Notes: generated from the sequence alone by a model not told the origin. Shown: positions 26,321 to 35,804, counted from the first letter of the stretch. The stretch is 64,000 bases of DNA from JAQBVV01 sp965249205 (GCA_965249205.1 CBDFLL010000006.1:124001-188000); one strand, 5' to 3'. Made by a program: numbers and translations.

Positions 26321-27802
26321 CTATCGTAACGAGTAAATGCCGAACTGCGTATTGCGGTACACCACCGGGAGTGCCAGGTTGGCCTCGGTCACCAGATAGT
26401 CCAGATTGTAGCGGCCGCCAAGCGCGCGCGCGCGTTCCACGGTCAGTGACGGGAAGTCTTCAACCAGCGGCGCGCGCTCCACAAATCGCACCGCCACATC
26501 GTGGGAGTAGATCGCCAGCGCGGAGTCCTTGACCTCTTCCAGGAACACGTCACGTCGCGCCGACACGCGGACGCTGGTGCCGTACTTCCACGCGTGCCCC
26601 GGATCGGCCAGCACGTGTACGTCCGATGGTTGGCGAGCCATCCAGCGCATCGCATCGTCCCACGGTGCGTCCGGGAGGTGGACTTCAAACAGCGAGCGCT
26701 CTGGATGCTCGACGACGATCACATACGTGCCGCGGCCGAGCGAGAGGGCCAGTAGTGCGCATGCGACCACCGCGGCGCGTGTGGTGGACGCTCGCGGTCC
26801 CGACATGGCTCCGATGACGTACACGAGCGCGAGGAAGTCGACCAGCCAGAAGACGCGCGAGATCTGAAACTGCACGGCGAGCGAGAATCCCGCTGCGACG
26901 AACGGGAGTGTCACAAGAAACAGCGCGACCAGCGCCGAGGCGCCCCAGACGAGCGCGGTGTCCTCAGCTGTTGCCTCCTGCCGACGCGCGCGCGTGCCGT
27001 GTGCCCACCAGAGCAGGGCAAGGAGCCCAAGGTTGGCCGCCCACGCCCAGACGGGCCAGTCCGTGGCAAAGAGTGAATCCTTGCTGGCGACAGCCTGAAG
27101 CCATACGTCGTCCATGATGACGAGCGCCCCCTGCAGCGGCCCCAACGTGACGGCCCACAATAGCGTGGTCGCTGCAACCGCGGTGCCGACCGCGGCACTG
27201 CGGCGGAGCCGAGGCTCTCGCACCGCCAGCGCCACGCCGATGAGGACGGCAAACCACAGCGCCGTTGTCACATGGATCACGGCGCCCGTCACCACCAGCG
27301 CGACGGCCAACCAGGCACGTCGCTGCAGTACGGCGGCGACAGCAAGCGCCCCTAGTCCAAAGGCCATCAGACGCGGATGGAAGTACGGCTCGAAGGAATT
27401 GGCGCTGGTCCTGGGAATGCGATGGCGCATCGTGAACGCCGCCCCGAGTGCCGCAATCGCCCAGGGACTGTCATACACATGCCGGCCGATCAGGACGAGC
27501 GCGGTCCAGATCACGCCGAGTGCCGCGAGGTAGGAACCCAGAAACAACATGTCGAGTGGGAGACCCGCACCACGTGCCACAGCGGCCATGACTTCGTCGA
27601 CGACCATCAGCTGCCCTTGCGCATCGATCAGAGAGGCGTCGAGGGGGAACAGCGCGGGATCGATCGATCGCGCGATAACGGGAATGTAGAAAGCCTGGTC
27701 GGAGACGCCGTAGCGATAGCCGGCGCCGTTGGCGGTGGCCAGCAGGACAAAGACAACGCCGCCGATCAGGAACAGCAGTCTCCTGACCGACGGCCGCGCC
27801 AT
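26321..27802 (-). CDS. polytopic membrane protein, glycosyltransferase-like
   Basis: The ATG at 27802 gives 493 residues with about ten hydrophobic segments through residue 380 and a soluble C-terminal domain of about 120 residues. The first loop contains DQAFYIPVIARSIDPALFP, reminiscent of lipid-linked sugar transferases of the GT-C type, but the catalytic Asp pair is not certain. The soluble tail (DAMRWMARQPSDVHVLADP) resembles sugar- or lipid-binding ends of such proteins. A longer N-terminus starting at 27877 would overlap the DinB gene and is unlikely. The function is a guess at class level only. Confidence 0.7.
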   Translation of the reverse strand: MARPSVRRLLFLIGGVVFVLLATANGAGYRYGVSDQAFYIPVIARSIDPALFPLDASLIDAQGQLMVVDEVMAAVARGAGLPLDMLFLGSYLAALGVIWTALVLIGRHVYDSPWAIAALGAAFTMRHRIPRTSANSFEPYFHPRLMAFGLGALAVAAVLQRRAWLAVALVVTGAVIHVTTALWFAVLIGVALAVREPRLRRSAAVGTAVAATTLLWAVTLGPLQGALVIMDDVWLQAVASKDSLFATDWPVWAWAANLGLLALLWWAHGTRARRQEATAEDTALVWGASALVALFLVTLPFVAAGFSLAVQFQISRVFWLVDFLALVYVIGAMSGPRASTTRAAVVACALLALSLGRGTYVIVVEHPERSLFEVHLPDAPWDDAMRWMARQPSDVHVLADPGHAWKYGTSVRVSARRDVFLEEVKDSALAIYSHDVAVRFVERAPLVEDFPSLTVERARALGGRYNLDYLVTEANLALPVVYRNTQFGIYSLR

Positions 27803-27821
27803 CACCTGTGGATCAGGCACA

Positions 27822-28319
27822 TCAGAACGACGGCTCGTCGGCGCTTGGCCCGTAAATCGAGGGGACTGGCACATCAAGCAGGCGCAGATACACGCTGAGC
27901 TGGCCTCGATGATGAATCAGATGGCTCAGCACGAAGGAGCGCAGGACGCCTGCCCTCGGCATTGAGAAGATGGCTTTGTCGCCTTGCTTGAGCGTCCACA
28001 TCACCAGCAGCTCCTCGTCGGTCTTGCCGGCAAGTGCGGATCGTGTGGCAGCCACGTTTTCGTCGAATGCGGTCAGCAGTTCAGTGGTCGATGTGGGTGC
28101 CGCAGGAGGCTGTTCGGCCGCGATGTCGTATTCCGTTTTCATGAGCGTGTCGACGCCCCAGCCGGGCAGTGCCGCCACATGCGCGGCCAGGGCACCAAGC
28201 GAAAACGACTTCGTGTGCGGCTTCCAGTCGAACCGGTTCTCGGGAGCTCGTTCCAGCACTTTTCTGGTCGTGGTCATTTCGTGATCGAACTCGGGCAAGA
28301 GCCCATCGACAATCGCCAT
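27822..28319 (-). CDS. DinB-like four-helix metal-binding protein
   Basis: The 165-residue protein starts at an ATG with GAGGGGG just upstream. It has the DinB-fold signatures: an early His (FDHEMTTTRKVLE), LGALAAHVAALPGW in the middle, and LSHLIHHRGQLSVYLRLL near the end, giving the three-His metal site. Family members are thiol transferases (for example bacillithiol-dependent S-transferases) or of unknown function. A YtxJ-type protein elsewhere in this window makes a bacillithiol link plausible. Confidence 0.85.
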   Translation of the reverse strand: MAIVDGLLPEFDHEMTTTRKVLERAPENRFDWKPHTKSFSLGALAAHVAALPGWGVDTLMKTEYDIAAEQPPAAPTSTTELLTAFDENVAATRSALAGKTDEELLVMWTLKQGDKAIFSMPRAGVLRSFVLSHLIHHRGQLSVYLRLLDVPVPSIYGPSADEPSF

Positions 28320-28381
28320 AGTGAACCCCCTCTGGTAAAGGAATGCGCACGCCAATTTTAGTGCACTAGAATGACGGACGA

Positions 28382-29386
28382 ATGGAGCTTCGTGAACTCA
28401 ACATCGGGTGCGTGGGAGGAGGCACGGGTCTTCCCAGCCTGCTCGGCGGGCTGAAGGGCAACCCCTGGCTCTCGCTCAGCGCGGTTGTGACGATGTTCGA
28501 CAGTGGCGGGAGTTCGGGCCAGCTGAGCGACGAACTCGGCGTTCTCCCACCTGGTGACGTGTTGAAGTGTGCGCTGGCGCTCGCCCGGAATGAGGGGGAA
28601 GCCCGCCGCGTGTTGTTGTCTCGGTTGCCAACGCTGGAGCATCACGAGCGCCTGGCCGGACATACGAGCGGCAACCTCCTGCTGTCGATGATGGAACAGT
28701 ACAGCGGGGATTTCATCGCCGCTGTCGATGGCCTGCGCGTGCTGCTCGGCTGCAAGGGTCGTGTCTGGCCGGTCAGTGTCGAACCTGCTTCCATTTGCGC
28801 CGAGTACGGCGACGGCTCCGAGACGCGTGGTGAAGTGGAGGTGGACGCAGGGCAGTCGCGCGGCCACGACGTCAAGCGTGTATGGCTCGAGCCGGGGGTA
28901 TCCATTCACCCGGTTGTCGCCGAGGCGATTCCGCGATTCGACGCGGTGATCATCGGGCCGGGCAGCTTTTTCACCAGCCTCGTGCCGCCGCTGTTGGTCA
29001 AAGGAGTCAAAGAAGCGCTTGCACAGATGCCAGGACCGGTCATCCTCATCGCGAACCTGCTGACCGAAGGCAGCGGGATGGCGGGATCGTCGGCGGGCGA
29101 CGCGGCGCGATGGATCTCGCGTCTGATCGGCCGTCCTGTTGACGTCGTCATCGCCAATACCGGACGGCCGTCGGAGGGAGCGGTGGCGCGCTATGCGGCC
29201 GAGCACAAGCACCCGCTGGAACTGGGCACGCTCGACGCCGACACCGAGCTGGTGATGGGCAGCTTCTGGCACAGCGAGATCGCTCGACACGATCGCCGGA
29301 AGCTGGCGTTTGCCGTATGGGCGGTGCTCAGTCAGCGCCTGCTCCACCAGGCTGGCACAGTGCCTCTCGTGCTGGAGGCGCTATAG
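28382..29386 (+). CDS. yvcK: YvcK/CofD-like gluconeogenesis factor
   Basis: The 334-residue protein starts MELRELNIGCVGGGTGLPSL and contains VVTMFDSGGSSGQLSDEL, LPPGDVLKCALALA, GPGSFFTSLVPPLLV and ANLLTEGSGM. These are the nucleotide-binding and active-site motifs of the YvcK/CofD superfamily. YvcK proteins bind UDP-sugars and steer cell-wall or carbon metabolism; the CofD branch makes coenzyme F420. No F420 genes are nearby, so the YvcK role is more likely. Confidence 0.86.
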   Translation: MELRELNIGCVGGGTGLPSLLGGLKGNPWLSLSAVVTMFDSGGSSGQLSDELGVLPPGDVLKCALALARNEGEARRVLLSRLPTLEHHERLAGHTSGNLLLSMMEQYSGDFIAAVDGLRVLLGCKGRVWPVSVEPASICAEYGDGSETRGEVEVDAGQSRGHDVKRVWLEPGVSIHPVVAEAIPRFDAVIIGPGSFFTSLVPPLLVKGVKEALAQMPGPVILIANLLTEGSGMAGSSAGDAARWISRLIGRPVDVVIANTGRPSEGAVARYAAEHKHPLELGTLDADTELVMGSFWHSEIARHDRRKLAFAVWAVLSQRLLHQAGTVPLVLEAL

Positions 29387-29512
29387 GACCCGAAGTCCCC
29401 CGCCGCCGCGCTGCCACAACCCTCCTCCAGCACCGCGCGCCGCCACGCCGCCATCGTCCGGTGTCCGGCCCCTGCCCGGAGGATCAGGTAACTGGCATGG
29501 CGGGCTTTCAGC

Positions 29513-30025
29513 ATGAAGGCGTCGAGCTTTAAGGCAATCGCTGGTCCGGACGCCCGAGTACTCATCCTGGGCACGTTGCCGGGAGCCGCGTCGCTTGCGG
29601 CAGACCAGTACTACGCTCACCCTCGCAACGCCTTTTGGTCCATCATGGGCGAACTCGTGGGTGCGGCGGCGACGCTCCGCTACAACGAGCGCGTCCAGCG
29701 TCTGGTCGAACGTCGCATCGCGCTCTGGGACGTATGTGCGAGCGCGCGGCGAGCCGGGAGCCTGGACGCTGCGATTCGGCCCGATTCGGTGGTGCCGAAC
29801 GATATCGGGGGCTTTCTTCGGCGACACGCCGACGTTGGACTCATTTGCTTCAACGGCATGAAGGCCCGCGAGCTGTTTCGGCGCCTGGTGCTGCCCGATC
29901 TGGTGCCTCCAACCCGCGACATTCGTCGATTGACGTTGCCGTCGACCAGCCCGGCATACGCGGGGATGTCGTTTGAGAGGAAGCTCGACGCCTGGCGGGA
30001 GGCATTCGCCGACCTGGGCGTCTGA
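29513..30025 (+). CDS. DNA-deoxyinosine / uracil-DNA glycosylase (family 6-like)
   Basis: This 170-residue enzyme should excise deaminated bases from DNA. It shows LILGTLPGAASLAADQYYAH then PRNAFW, LWDVCASARRAGSLDAAI, and LPSTSPAYAG, which are typical of the hypoxanthine/uracil glycosylase branch (COG3663-type). It follows yvcK and precedes a GNAT gene on the same strand. Confidence 0.9.
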   Translation: MKASSFKAIAGPDARVLILGTLPGAASLAADQYYAHPRNAFWSIMGELVGAAATLRYNERVQRLVERRIALWDVCASARRAGSLDAAIRPDSVVPNDIGGFLRRHADVGLICFNGMKARELFRRLVLPDLVPPTRDIRRLTLPSTSPAYAGMSFERKLDAWREAFADLGV

Positions 30026-30117
30026 AACGGCCGGTAAACGTTTGCGGCTGTCGTGGCGTTATCGGTTCGAATGAGGACTGTCAATCAGAAGGCAGTCCTG
30101 CTAGGCTCCGGGAGACA

Positions 30118-30741
30118 ATGCCAGGGGGCGTTGACCGGCAGATCGCAGAGACTCTGGGGCCAGCCGACCTGCCCCAGATCGTGTCCGTCCTCAGCGAGTC
30201 GCTTCCCGACTCCCCTCTGTTGCGCTTCGTGCTGGAGGAGGGCGCGGACGATCCGGATCGTCTTGACAGGATTGTTGCCTTCTTGGTGAGGTCCCGGCTA
30301 CTCCGCAAAGGCGCCGCACTCGGCGTGCGCGGGGCTGCGGGCCTGGACGCTGCCGCGGTGGTCTCGTATCCATCCGTGGGGCCGGACTCGTCCGAGCTCG
30401 TTGCGTTCAGGGATGAGACCTGGGCAGAGCTCGGCGCCGGAGCCCGGCAGCGCTACGAATCGTTCGACCGGGCGACGGACCAATTCCGTCTGGACGCGGC
30501 GCACATCCACATCAACGTGATCGGCGTACGACGTACTGCGCGCGGGAAGGGCTTGGGGCGGGCTTTGCTGGAGGCGGCGCACGAGTTGTCGGTGTTCACC
30601 CCACTGTCAGCGGGCGTCACGCTGTGCACCGAGCTGGACTCGAACGTGGCGCTGTGCGAGCACTTCGGGTATGAGGTGGTCGGAAGCGCACGCATCGACT
30701 CGGCGTTTGCGACGTGGGGGATGTACCGTCGCGACCGATAG
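30118..30741 (+). CDS. GNAT-family N-acetyltransferase
   Basis: The 207-residue protein has the acetyl-CoA loop RRTARGKGLGRALLEAA preceded by a beta-strand IHINVIGV, and a late LCTELDSNVALCEHFGYEVV strand, as in GNAT enzymes. The ATG has GGGAG upstream. The acceptor substrate is unknown. Confidence 0.87.
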   Translation: MPGGVDRQIAETLGPADLPQIVSVLSESLPDSPLLRFVLEEGADDPDRLDRIVAFLVRSRLLRKGAALGVRGAAGLDAAAVVSYPSVGPDSSELVAFRDETWAELGAGARQRYESFDRATDQFRLDAAHIHINVIGVRRTARGKGLGRALLEAAHELSVFTPLSAGVTLCTELDSNVALCEHFGYEVVGSARIDSAFATWGMYRRDR

Positions 30742-30743
30742 GC

Positions 30744-31514
30744 TTACACGGGCTGGCGAGGCTTCTTTGCGGCCGACTTTCGTTTTGTGGTCCTTTTCTT
30801 CGTCGGTGCGCGGCCGGTGGAACCGCCTGAAGCGCTCTGCCGCATGTCGAGCGCCTGCGCGATGATTCGCGTGTACATCGCCCCGGCTTCGCCGCCTTTC
30901 GCAGGGCGCCCGGACTGCCAGATGTCCGGGTTGTCTTCGGACAGAATGTCGGCGAAGTCGCCCTCACTCTTCACGCTGAGCGGTGCGAATGTGGCGATAT
31001 CGACGTCGCCGGCCCACTCGTCGCGATGTTTGATCAGGAGCCAGGATCGGTCGGCGCCGCCGGGCGACCACTTGGCTCCCTTGGTTCGCACCAACGCCCA
31101 CGAACCTTTGAGCTTGTAACCGTCAAGCGTGAGCTTGAGGTCTCCCTTTTTCAGGGCGGCATCCACATCGTCCACCTCAGGTGTCCAGGTGCCACGGTCC
31201 CACAGCATCACGATGCCGGCGCCGTAGCCGGACGGAATCACGCCCTCGAACTCGCCATATTCAAGTGGATGATCCTCGACATGCATCGCCAGCCGTTTCG
31301 TGGTCGGGTCGAGTGAGGGTCCTTTGGGCACGGCCCACGACCACAACACGCCATCGTGCTCGAGGCGGAAGTCGTAGTGCAGATGGCTTGCCAGGTGCTT
31401 CTGTACGCAGAAGAATCTCGGTGTTCGGCCCGCCGGTGACGTCCGTGACTTGTCGCCGGCGGGTTCGGGCGACGTGGTGAAGTCCCGCTTTTCGCGATAT
31501 TTGTCGAGTGCCAT
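30744..31514 (-). CDS. stand-alone LigD-type 3'-phosphoesterase
   Basis: The 256-residue protein corresponds to the phosphoesterase domain of DNA ligase D. It contains FCVQKHLASHLHYDFRLEHD (metal-binding His residues), SWAVPKGPSLDP, AMHVEDHPLEY and GAGIVMLWDRGTW. The C-terminal tail is rich in Lys/Arg (KKRTTKRKSAAKK). In ligase D this domain trims 3' ends during end joining. There is no polymerase or ligase domain and no Ku gene in this window. The stop is 2 bases from that of the convergent GNAT gene. Confidence 0.92.
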   Translation of the reverse strand: MALDKYREKRDFTTSPEPAGDKSRTSPAGRTPRFFCVQKHLASHLHYDFRLEHDGVLWSWAVPKGPSLDPTTKRLAMHVEDHPLEYGEFEGVIPSGYGAGIVMLWDRGTWTPEVDDVDAALKKGDLKLTLDGYKLKGSWALVRTKGAKWSPGGADRSWLLIKHRDEWAGDVDIATFAPLSVKSEGDFADILSEDNPDIWQSGRPAKGGEAGAMYTRIIAQALDMRQSASGGSTGRAPTKKRTTKRKSAAKKPRQPV

Positions 31515-31541
31515 GTTGTCGGCTCGTGCCGTTGCGCGATG

Positions 31542-33047
31542 TTAGTTGACTCCGGACTGCATCTTCCGGATCGGTCCTGCAAAGAGGATAAAGATCAGCC
31601 CCGCGGCTCCGGCCACCATCGCCACGGTGCCAAAGAGTTGTACACCGTTGGCCACGGCGGCTTCCACGGTCTCGGTCTGCGGCATGAAGCGCGTGACCAG
31701 CCCGGCAACGAGGTTGCCGATGGCCGCCGCCATGAACCAGGTGCCCATCATCTGTCCAACGAGGCGGCTCGGTGCCAGCTTCGTCATGCTGCTCAGACCA
31801 ACGGGGCTGAGGCAGAGTTCGCCGACGGTGTGGAAGAAGTAGGTGGCGACGAGCCACTGCATGCCGACCTTGCCATCGGCCAGTGACATCGACGCCCAGG
31901 CCATGACGAGAAAACCCACCGCGAGGAGCACAAGGCCAAGCCCGAACTTGACGGCCATCGAAGGGTTGCGCGCCCCGAGCCCAACCCATGTCATACCGAC
32001 GAGCGGGGCGAGGAGGATGATCAGGATCGGGTTCACGCTTTGCAGGGCGCCGACGGTAATCTCGGTGCCGAAGAGTGTTCGGTCGGTGAGGTCGCGCGTG
32101 AACAAGCTGAGGGCCGAGCCGGCCTGCTCGAATCCGGACCAGAACATGGCGGCGCCCAGGCACAACAGGAAGCAGACGGTGAGTCGTTGTCGTTCGACCC
32201 TGTCACGCGCGACGAAGAGAATCACCACGGCGAAGTAGATGAGAAAGAGCGCCGCGACCACGTAGAAGACACTCTCGGCCACGCTCGCCATCGACAACGT
32301 GCCGAGTGTGCTCAGGCCCCAGCCAGCGGCGCACATCGCGAGCAGGACGCCCAGTCCGACGTAGAACTGGCGCCACGCGCGCTCAACCTGTCCGGGCTGT
32401 GTGGCGTCACGTTTGAGTTCTCCCGCGCCCATGAGATATCGCTGTCCGGCCACGTACTGGATGAGCGCAAAGGTCATGCCCACGCCGGCGGCGCCGAACC
32501 CATAGTGCCAGTTGACCCAGGCTGCTCCGGCGCGCGGTTCGCCCAGCCACGAGCAGATGAGCGGCCCGAAGAGGCCACCGAGATTGATGCCCATGTAGAA
32601 GATCGAAAACCCGGCGTCGCGCCTGGCGCCGTCATCCTGATACAGGTCGCCGACGATGGCACTGATGTTCGGTTTGAGCAGGCCGGTGCCGACGACTATC
32701 AGCAGCAGACCCACATAAAACGTCGGCACCGCCGGAATAGCAAGACAGTAGTGCCCGAGAGCGATGAGTACGCCGCCGTAGAGTACGGCGCGCCGCTGGC
32801 CGATCAGGCGGTCGGCGACCCATCCGCCCGGCAGCGCGAGGGCGTACACGCCAAATGTGTACAGGCCGTACACCGAGCCGGCGGTGCCAGCGTCGTAGCC
32901 AAGGCCGCCGACCGCGGGAGCCGCCGTCATGAACAGGATCAGCAGCGCCCGCATGCCGTAGTAGCTGAAGCGTTCCCACATCTCGGTAAAAAAGAGTGTG
33001 GAGAGCCCTCGCGGGTGGCCAAAGAAGGTCGCGTCGCCGACAGCCAT
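31542..33047 (-). CDS. proton-dependent oligopeptide transporter (POT family)
   Basis: This 501-residue inner-membrane protein imports di- and tripeptides with protons. The N-terminal signature FFTEMWERFSYYGMRALL includes the ExxERFxYY motif of POT transporters, and about 12-14 hydrophobic segments follow. The ATG at 33047 was chosen over an upstream TTG. The gene is divergent from the radical SAM gene, with 37 bases between start codons. Confidence 0.92.
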   Translation of the reverse strand: MAVGDATFFGHPRGLSTLFFTEMWERFSYYGMRALLILFMTAAPAVGGLGYDAGTAGSVYGLYTFGVYALALPGGWVADRLIGQRRAVLYGGVLIALGHYCLAIPAVPTFYVGLLLIVVGTGLLKPNISAIVGDLYQDDGARRDAGFSIFYMGINLGGLFGPLICSWLGEPRAGAAWVNWHYGFGAAGVGMTFALIQYVAGQRYLMGAGELKRDATQPGQVERAWRQFYVGLGVLLAMCAAGWGLSTLGTLSMASVAESVFYVVAALFLIYFAVVILFVARDRVERQRLTVCFLLCLGAAMFWSGFEQAGSALSLFTRDLTDRTLFGTEITVGALQSVNPILIILLAPLVGMTWVGLGARNPSMAVKFGLGLVLLAVGFLVMAWASMSLADGKVGMQWLVATYFFHTVGELCLSPVGLSSMTKLAPSRLVGQMMGTWFMAAAIGNLVAGLVTRFMPQTETVEAAVANGVQLFGTVAMVAGAAGLIFILFAGPIRKMQSGVN

Positions 33048-33084
33048 GGCCTCAGAGAGTAATCCTTTTCCGTACAATGGTGCG

Positions 33085-34476
33085 ATGCGTGTGCTGCTGA
33101 TCTCAACGTACGACCTTGGTCGGCAGCCGTTCGGCTTGGCGTCGCCCGCCGCGTGGCTCAGAGCGGCAGGTGCGGACGTCGAATGCGTCGATACATCGCG
33201 CGTCGAACTCGAGGATCAACAGATCGGAGCGGCAGGCCTCATCGCGTTTTATTTGCCGATGCACACCGCCACCAGGCTGGCTGCGCCGCTGATTGAGCGG
33301 ACTCGACGCGTCAATCCGTCGGCGCGCCTGTGCGCCTATGGGTTGTACGCGCCGCTCAACATGGAATGGCTCCGCGAGCGGGGTGTGACCGAGATCATCG
33401 GGCCAGAGGCGGAAGCGGATTTAGTCGGCCTGGTCAGCCCGATGGGGCCAAGTCCCGAGACCCCGACGGGACGGCAGCGGTCAGCCGTGCCAGACCTTGC
33501 TTCGCAGCGGCTGCCTAAACTGCGCTTCGTCACGCCGGATCGCGCCGGACTTCCGGCACTCGAGCAGTACGCCTCGCTGCGTATGCCAGACGGTAGCCGG
33601 CGCATCATGGGCAGTTCTGATGCCACGCGGGGTTGCAAGCATCTCTGCCGGCATTGCCCGATCGTTCCCGTCTACCAGGGGCAGTTTCGCGTCGTGCCAC
33701 TCGACGTCGTCATGGAGGACGTGCGAGGGCAGGTCGCCGCTGGGGCTCAGCACATCTCGTTTGCCGATCCTGACTTTCTCAATGGACCCACGCACGCGCA
33801 CCATCTGGTGGAGCGTTTTCATACCGAGTGGCCGGATGTCTCGTACGACGTGACGATCAAGATCGAGCATTTGCTCTCGCACGCGGACATGGTGCCGGTG
33901 CTGCGCGACACCGGATGCCTGTTCATCACGAGCGCGGTGGAAGCGGTCGACGACGTGGTGCTTGAGCACTTGGCAAAAGGGCACACCCGTGCTGATTTCA
34001 TCAAGGCCGCTGGGTTATGCCGGGACGTTGGCGTCATCCTCGTGCCTACCTTCGTGCCGTTCACACCGTGGACGACGCTGGTGGGTTATGTTGAGCTTCT
34101 GGATGGGCTGGAGGAACTGGACCTCGTCGAGCAGGTGGCTCCGATCCAGCTGGCCATCAGGCTACTTGTGACCTCAGGATCGCCGTTGCTGGAGCTGTCG
34201 GACATCCGCGCGGTGGTGGCGCCCTTCGACCCTGCGTCTCTGACGTGGCCCTGGCGCCACCATGATCCTGCCGTCGACGCGTTGCAGGTCGAAGTGATGC
34301 AACTGGTGGGCGGCGCATCCGGGGCGCCGCGGGCCGACGTCTTCACCGCGATCTCGAGGCTCGCCCGCGAGCACGCGGGACTACCACCACGGTCCAGCCG
34401 GGCGACACGAGGCACGCCGGTGCCGAGCGTCAGTGAGCCGTGGTACTGCTGCGCCGAACCGATGGAGAGTCTGTGA
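33085..34476 (+). CDS. CCAEP-tail radical SAM protein with N-terminal cobalamin-binding-like domain
   Basis: The 463-residue protein begins MRVLLISTYDLGRQPFGLAS, a strand-loop like B12-binding domains. The radical SAM cluster is CKHLCRHC (C184, C188, C191), the CxxxCxxC form. The C-terminus is EPWYCCAEPMESL: a CCAEP motif (C455, C456) of the type named CUAEP/CCAEP in databases, where some relatives carry selenocysteine in place of one Cys. Here both codons are TGC, so Cys is used. The last four bases (GTGA) are the start of the ATP-grasp gene. The substrate and reaction are unknown. An RNA or small-molecule substrate is as likely as a peptide. Confidence 0.88.
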   Translation: MRVLLISTYDLGRQPFGLASPAAWLRAAGADVECVDTSRVELEDQQIGAAGLIAFYLPMHTATRLAAPLIERTRRVNPSARLCAYGLYAPLNMEWLRERGVTEIIGPEAEADLVGLVSPMGPSPETPTGRQRSAVPDLASQRLPKLRFVTPDRAGLPALEQYASLRMPDGSRRIMGSSDATRGCKHLCRHCPIVPVYQGQFRVVPLDVVMEDVRGQVAAGAQHISFADPDFLNGPTHAHHLVERFHTEWPDVSYDVTIKIEHLLSHADMVPVLRDTGCLFITSAVEAVDDVVLEHLAKGHTRADFIKAAGLCRDVGVILVPTFVPFTPWTTLVGYVELLDGLEELDLVEQVAPIQLAIRLLVTSGSPLLELSDIRAVVAPFDPASLTWPWRHHDPAVDALQVEVMQLVGGASGAPRADVFTAISRLAREHAGLPPRSSRATRGTPVPSVSEPWYCCAEPMESL

Positions 34477-35759
34477 AACGCGTCCTGCTGTTGGCCACAA
34501 CCACCGGCTATCAGATTCGATCGTTTGGTGAGGCGGCCGAGTCGCTCGGTGTGCGCCTGGTGTTTGCGAGTGACCGCTGCGATCAGCTCGAAGACCCCTG
34601 GTGGGACGAGGCCATTCCTGTGCGTTTCCAGGACGAGACGCGTTCCGTTGATGCCGTGGTGGCCGCGTGCGGAGACACCGTCCCAGACGGCATTGTCGCG
34701 GTGGGCGATCGACCGGCCGTGCTCGCCGCGCATCTGGCTGATGTGTTCGGGCTTCCCGGCCATACCCCGGCGGCGGCGGCGGCGTGCCGCAACAAACTCG
34801 CGACCCGCCAGGCCTTTTGGGCGGCTGGGCTGCCGACGCCTTGGTTCGACTCCATGCCGATTGCGGGACAGACCGAGCGTACGTCGCTCCGAGTTGAGTA
34901 CCCGGCTGTCGTGAAGCCGCTGGCACTATCGGGCAGTCGAGGTGTCATGCGGGTCAACGACTCCAGTGAACTGGTGGTCGCCCTCGAGCGCCTGCGTCGA
35001 CTGCTGGACGCGCGGGACGTGCGTATCGAGGCGGATCAGGCGCACGGGCACGTGCTTGTGGAGGGCTTCATCCCGGGTGTTGAGTACGCCATTGAAGGCG
35101 TACTGACCCAGGGGCGGCCGCAAGTGCTGGCGATTTGCGATAAGCCCGACCCGCTCGACGGACCGTTCTTCGAGGAGACGATCTATCGCACGCCGTCATT
35201 GGCATCGCCAGAGGTGCAGCGACGGATCGGCGAGGCCGTTGCCGCAGCGTGCGCGGCTCTTGGCCTGCATCATGGTCCGGTGCATGCCGAGTGTCGCGTC
35301 TCCGGAGATTCCGTCTACGTACTCGAAGTCGCGGCTCGGCCGATCGGGGGCCTTTGTTCGAGTGCGCTGCGCTTTCGATCCAAGGCTCCACAGGCCGCCG
35401 GAGGCACAGGCGCGGCGATGTCGCTGGAAGAGGTGCTACTGCGGCACGCGCTCGGCGAAGACGTCACGTCCTACGTGCGCGAAGAGGCCGCCTCTGGCGC
35501 GATGATGATCCCGATCCCGAAGCGCGGTGTGTACCGGAGCGTCGACGGCGTCGATGAGGCCAGGGGCGTACCCGGTATCGAAGATATTCGGATCACGGCG
35601 AAGCCCGACACGACGCTCGTGCCGCTACCGGAGGGAAAGAGCTATCTGGGATTCATCTTCGCGCGCGCCACGACACCCGCAGCGGTTGATCGGGCGCTGC
35701 GTAGAGCCCACGCGAAATTGCATTTCACGATCGACCGCGAAGTAGCGCTGACTGCGTAG
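34473..35759 (+). CDS. ATP-grasp ligase paired with the CCAEP radical SAM protein
   Basis: The GTG at 34473 overlaps the radical SAM stop codon (GTGA), giving 428 residues starting MKRVLLLATTTGYQIRSFGE. The ATP-grasp fold is seen in YPAVVKPLALSGSRGVMRV, HVLVEGFIPGVEYAIEGVL and VYVLEVAARPIGGL, with the usual Lys, Glu and Asp/Asn ligands. Such enzymes activate a carboxylate as acyl-phosphate and join it to an amine or thiol. The C-terminal part (GKSYLGFIFARATTPAAV) is like the D-domain of biotin-carboxylase-type ATP-grasps. The product is unknown; the tight coupling says it works with the radical SAM enzyme. Confidence 0.88.
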   Translation: MKRVLLLATTTGYQIRSFGEAAESLGVRLVFASDRCDQLEDPWWDEAIPVRFQDETRSVDAVVAACGDTVPDGIVAVGDRPAVLAAHLADVFGLPGHTPAAAAACRNKLATRQAFWAAGLPTPWFDSMPIAGQTERTSLRVEYPAVVKPLALSGSRGVMRVNDSSELVVALERLRRLLDARDVRIEADQAHGHVLVEGFIPGVEYAIEGVLTQGRPQVLAICDKPDPLDGPFFEETIYRTPSLASPEVQRRIGEAVAAACAALGLHHGPVHAECRVSGDSVYVLEVAARPIGGLCSSALRFRSKAPQAAGGTGAAMSLEEVLLRHALGEDVTSYVREEAASGAMMIPIPKRGVYRSVDGVDEARGVPGIEDIRITAKPDTTLVPLPEGKSYLGFIFARATTPAAVDRALRRAHAKLHFTIDREVALTA

Positions 35760-35804
35760 AACCGGGTTCCGTAACCTCGCACCTGGTGTTACTTACCAGA
35801 GCAA

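Noticed and set aside
34447..34452. selenocysteine in the CCAEP tail
   Set aside because: Both codons are TGC; no in-frame TGA occurs before the normal stop.
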